From assembly GCA_017407125.1 (NCBI GenBank), contig JAFQXE010000044.1:1-64000 (forward strand): a DNA stretch of 64,000 bases, read 5' to 3'. Under the pieces are notes generated by a model. The model ran no database searches, was not told the DNA's origin, and saw only the letters and a program-made list of their open reading frames with translations. Position numbers and translations under genes: made by a program. How positions within the stretch are numbered: the stretch's first letter is position 1; the number at the start of each line of letters is the position of its first letter. Of this stretch, positions 61,308-64,000 are shown piece after piece. The DNA comes from Thermoguttaceae bacterium. Its GTDB lineage: Bacteria; Planctomycetota; Planctomycetia; Pirellulales; Thermoguttaceae.

Positions 61308-64000
61308 ACATTCGACGACTAATTTTTACGGCGGCGTTGACCGCGATTGCATTTGTTACATCCTTTTCAGCGCAGGCGCAGGAGAACAACTCTGCTCTGC
61401 AATGGACGACTCAGCAAGGCGTCCTTCCCGAAGCGGTTGCGCGCCCGTTCTATGGCGTTGTCGGCAAGGCGAACGCCGCGCCCGGAGACGTTCAGAAGGT
61501 CGCTTTGATTATGGGCGGCTCGTATTTTGACGCTCCCGTTGCAGACGGCGGGAAGAAACAGTATTCTCGAGCCGTTTCCCAGCTCGTTCAGGAATCGGCA
61601 GACGGTAAAACCGTTTGGAAAGCGAAGCCGGTTAAAGTTCTGGTCGACGGCAAGGAATCGCCCGATGGACTTCCGGAACCGATTGCAGAAGGCGTTACAG
61701 TCGCGTTCGATTCGTACTTGCTGCTTTGCGGCGGAGCGAACGAAAACGGGGAATCGACAAAAGTCTGGAAAGCGGAATACAACGCTCAAACCAGTTCTGT
61801 CGAGCTGACGTCCATGCCGGATCTGCCCGCCCCGTGTTCAATGGGGTGCGGCGGCGCGATTGGGAAGGTTGCCTACGTCTTCGCCAGCGGGAAACTGTTT
61901 GCTCTGGACAACAAGAAATGGGTTGAGCTGGACGGCATTCCGGACGACGTTCAAAATGGCGTCGTTCGCTCTCAGCCGGCGGGCGCGATTCGCGTTTCCA
62001 ATCACGATGTAACAGCTCTGTTTGTTTTCGGCGGGTACGATAAAGCCGAAGGCGCGAACGGAAAGCCGCTCTACGACGTCTGGAAGATGCAGCCGATTCG
62101 CGACGACGCAGGCGTGCTGAAATCCAAATGGACGCGTCTGGCAGACTTGGAATACAAGGGCGAACGCTTTTGCTCAATCGGGTCGACGGCAGTCGTGGTC
62201 GGCGCGCAGTCGATTCTCCTTGTCGGCGGCGTCAACGCGGACGTCTGGACGGAAGTCAGCGAAAAGCTCAATACGCTTACCGGGGAAGAGAAAGACGCCT
62301 ATATGACGGAATATTACGCCAGAACGCCGGAGTCGTTCAACTGGGAAAAGAGAATGTTCGTCTACCATACGGTAATCGAAGAGGGAACGTTCTTTGAAAA
62401 AGGAAATGTAACAATTCCCACGCCAGTCTGCGGCGCGGCGGTAATGAACTTCAACAATCAGCTTCTCATCGTTGGCGGGGAAGTCAAACCGGCGCAAAGA
62501 TGGAAGGGATTGCAGGTTCTCAATCTGGCTCTTAACCGTTCGTTTGGAACGGTGAACTGGATTGTCTTTTTGACGTACCTGGGCTTGATGCTTCCCTTTG
62601 GGTACTTCTTCATGCGGAAGAACAAGGGCATCGATGACTACTGCAAAGGCGGCGGTCGAATTCCGTGGTGGGTCAACGGCGTTGCGATTTTTGCTGCGAT
62701 GCTGTCGTCGATTACGTTCATGACCGTGCCCGCCATGACGTTTAGCTCGTCCTGGCGGCTGTACCCGATGACGATTGCGATTTTCATTCTCGTTCCGATT
62801 GTCATCTATCTGTACTTGCCGTTCTATCGGAGACTGAAAATTACGTCCGCTTACGAGTACCTGGAAAAGCGGTTTAACGTTTTCTCCCGGGTCTTCGCGT
62901 CGGCGGCGTTTATTATATTTATGGTTGTCCGGTCAGCGATTGTCGTTTATCTGCCGGCGCTGGCGCTGTCGGTAATTATCGGCATGAACCTGTTCGCGTC
63001 TATCATTCTGGTGGGGACTGTAACAGTCATTTACTCGACCATCGGCGGCGTGAGCGCGGTTATCTGGTCAGAGTTCATTCAGGCGGTTGTGCTGGTCGGC
63101 GGCGCGCTGATTGCCGTCGCTTTGCTGATTATGGGAACCGATGGCGGCGCGTCAGGCGTGATTCAGATGGCTCTTGCCAACGATAAATTCCATCCGTTTG
63201 ACTTCAGCTGGTCCTGGGTGGAACCCGTCTTTTGGGTAACGTTCATCGGCGGGATTGTAACAAACCTCAGCTCGTACACGTCCGATCAGACGATTGTTCA
63301 GAAGTACATGACCACCAAAGACGAAAAGGCGGCGGCTCATTCGATCTGGTTTAACGGGATTCTGTCGGTGATTTGCTCGACCCTGTTCTACTTTATCGGC
63401 ACGACGCTTTATGCGTACTATAAATCCAACGCCGCTTTGTTTGACTGGTCGCTGTACCAAAACGACGCGGTGTTTCCCACGTACATCGTTTCGAGCCTGC
63501 CGACAGGCGTTTCCGGGCTGTTGATTGCCGCCATTTTCGCCGCGGCTATGTCGACCCTGTCCGCCAACTTCAATTCCGCGTCTACGGCGTTCGTGTCCGA
63601 CTTCTACTGCCGGTTCATTCGCAACGATCAAGCCGCAGCGTTCAAAGTCGCCAAATGGGCGTCGTTCATTTCCGGCACGGCGGCGATTGCCTTCGCGTTG
63701 CTCATTGCTACGATTGACATCAAATCGCTGTTTATGGAATTCCAAAAAGTCATCGGGATTCTCACCAGCGGCCTGGCGGGCTTGTTCGTCATGGGATTGT
63801 TTATCCCGAGAATCAACGGGGCAGGCGCGGTTGCCGGATTGGCGGCGTCGTACGTTGTCAACATCGTTTTGATTTACACGAATATCATACCCGTCAAACC
63901 GCACTTCCTGCTCTACAGCGTTGCTGGACTGCTGGCGTGCGTTGTCGTCGGATACGTCGTTTCCCTCTTTACCGGCAAACCGACCATGGAACAACTGGAC
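61304..64000 (+). CDS. Cyclically permuted mutarotase (kelch) - sodium:solute symporter fusion (3' end outside window)
   Basis: At least 899 residues; the frame is open to the window end. A signal peptide (about 1-25) precedes a kelch beta-propeller (about 30-405, with 'VALIMGGSYFD', 'SYLLLCGGANENG', 'TALFVFGGYD', 'SILLVGGVN', 'NQLLIVGGEV') like NanM-type mutarotases. From about 417 it becomes a sodium:solute symporter (SSS/SLC5) with many TM helices. 'RLKITSAYEYLEKRF', 'YSTIGGVSAVIWSEFIQ' and 'AAIFAAAMSTLSANFNSASTAF' are hallmark SSS segments. A periplasmic mutarotase tied to its transporter suits uptake of sialic acid or another reducing sugar. ATG overlaps the macro-domain stop (ATGA). Confidence 0.92.
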   Translation, partial: MNIRRLIFTAALTAIAFVTSFSAQAQENNSALQWTTQQGVLPEAVARPFYGVVGKANAAPGDVQKVALIMGGSYFDAPVADGGKKQYSRAVSQLVQESADGKTVWKAKPVKVLVDGKESPDGLPEPIAEGVTVAFDSYLLLCGGANENGESTKVWKAEYNAQTSSVELTSMPDLPAPCSMGCGGAIGKVAYVFASGKLFALDNKKWVELDGIPDDVQNGVVRSQPAGAIRVSNHDVTALFVFGGYDKAEGANGKPLYDVWKMQPIRDDAGVLKSKWTRLADLEYKGERFCSIGSTAVVVGAQSILLVGGVNADVWTEVSEKLNTLTGEEKDAYMTEYYARTPESFNWEKRMFVYHTVIEEGTFFEKGNVTIPTPVCGAAVMNFNNQLLIVGGEVKPAQRWKGLQVLNLALNRSFGTVNWIVFLTYLGLMLPFGYFFMRKNKGIDDYCKGGGRIPWWVNGVAIFAAMLSSITFMTVPAMTFSSSWRLYPMTIAIFILVPIVIYLYLPFYRRLKITSAYEYLEKRFNVFSRVFASAAFIIFMVVRSAIVVYLPALALSVIIGMNLFASIILVGTVTVIYSTIGGVSAVIWSEFIQAVVLVGGALIAVALLIMGTDGGASGVIQMALANDKFHPFDFSWSWVEPVFWVTFIGGIVTNLSSYTSDQTIVQKYMTTKDEKAAAHSIWFNGILSVICSTLFYFIGTTLYAYYKSNAALFDWSLYQNDAVFPTYIVSSLPTGVSGLLIAAIFAAAMSTLSANFNSASTAFVSDFYCRFIRNDQAAAFKVAKWASFISGTAAIAFALLIATIDIKSLFMEFQKVIGILTSGLAGLFVMGLFIPRINGAGAVAGLAASYVVNIVLIYTNIIPVKPHFLLYSVAGLLACVVVGYVVSLFTGKPTMEQLD

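Noticed and set aside
1..64000. tRNA or rRNA genes
   Set aside because: No cloverleaf with a GGTTCRA-type T-loop and CCA-proximal stem, and no rRNA-like sequence, could be found by eye; a covariance-model scan would be needed to exclude them.

Overview
The window looks like a chromosomal segment of a Planctomycetota bacterium, probably a Pirellulales-type or gut/anaerobic lineage. This is inference from gene content, not from an rRNA. The main pointers are: a Ser/Thr kinase with the planctomycete-type N-terminal module ending in 'LLTKWQVMQLL'; PEP-CTERM proteins with autotransporter-like beta repeats; a DUF1570-like secreted gluzincin; a DcaP-like porin; a cysteine-rich surface-type protein; a GyrA with a 'HGETVIYPT' QRDR; and topoisomerase VI subunit B beside an ordinary gyrase. 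No rRNA, tRNA, CRISPR array or intact IS element was recognised.

Layout. 1-6135: two PEP-CTERM surface proteins, the second a 1873-residue multi-repeat protein with a sialate-O-acetylesterase-like (SGNH) domain. 6202-10184 (minus): sulfotransferase and gyrA. 10750-15310: large secreted hydrolase-like protein and a porin. 15450-19250: TANGO2/NRDE protein, Fic protein behind a 50-bp tandem repeat, Obg. 19787-23328: Cys-rich protein, sugar isomerase, HdeD-type membrane protein. 23700-28532: beta-helix protein, REP-associated transposase with its REP hairpins, YhaM nuclease. 28725-32471: gluzincin, orphan ABC ATPase, Gfo/Idh/MocA oxidoreductase. 33097-34683: AT-rich ankyrin-like protein. 35095-39778: fused MetX-MetW, M20 peptidase, ClpS, GATase-like protein. 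39938-43668: kinase plus unknown secreted protein. 44048-53213: IspD, FHA protein, glucan phosphorylase, FtsK, PurH. 53380-57737: topo VI B followed by queF-queC-queD-queE, giving most of the queuosine precursor route (preQ0 to preQ1). 58141-60169: two tandem Sel1-repeat lipoproteins. 60777-64000: macro-domain protein translationally coupled to a mutarotase/sodium-solute-symporter fusion that runs off the window.

The most unusual aspect is non-coding. Most larger intergenic gaps carry short tandem arrays of period 7, with many different unit sequences, or of period 9. They are often arranged as inverted pairs that could form long hairpins. In at least seven genes (gyrA, a secreted hydrolase-like gene, an ABC ATPase gene, metXW, ispD, purH, topo VI B) a pyrimidine-rich heptad array in sense orientation lies just before the start codon and no Shine-Dalgarno is visible. 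Other genes in the same window have strong AGGAGG-type sites. Heptad arrays also occur in frame inside a porin, FtsK and an FHA protein. On top of this lie at least three families of dispersed modular hairpin elements. Two copies of one hairpin show a compensatory base-pair change. A perfect 25-bp palindrome sits inside a nested inverted repeat, and a RAYT transposase is accompanied by its likely REP sequences.

Many long open frames start within repeat-derived leader sequence. Start codons were moved to the signal peptide, SD or conserved domain start where the sequence justified it, and each such change is stated in the entry.
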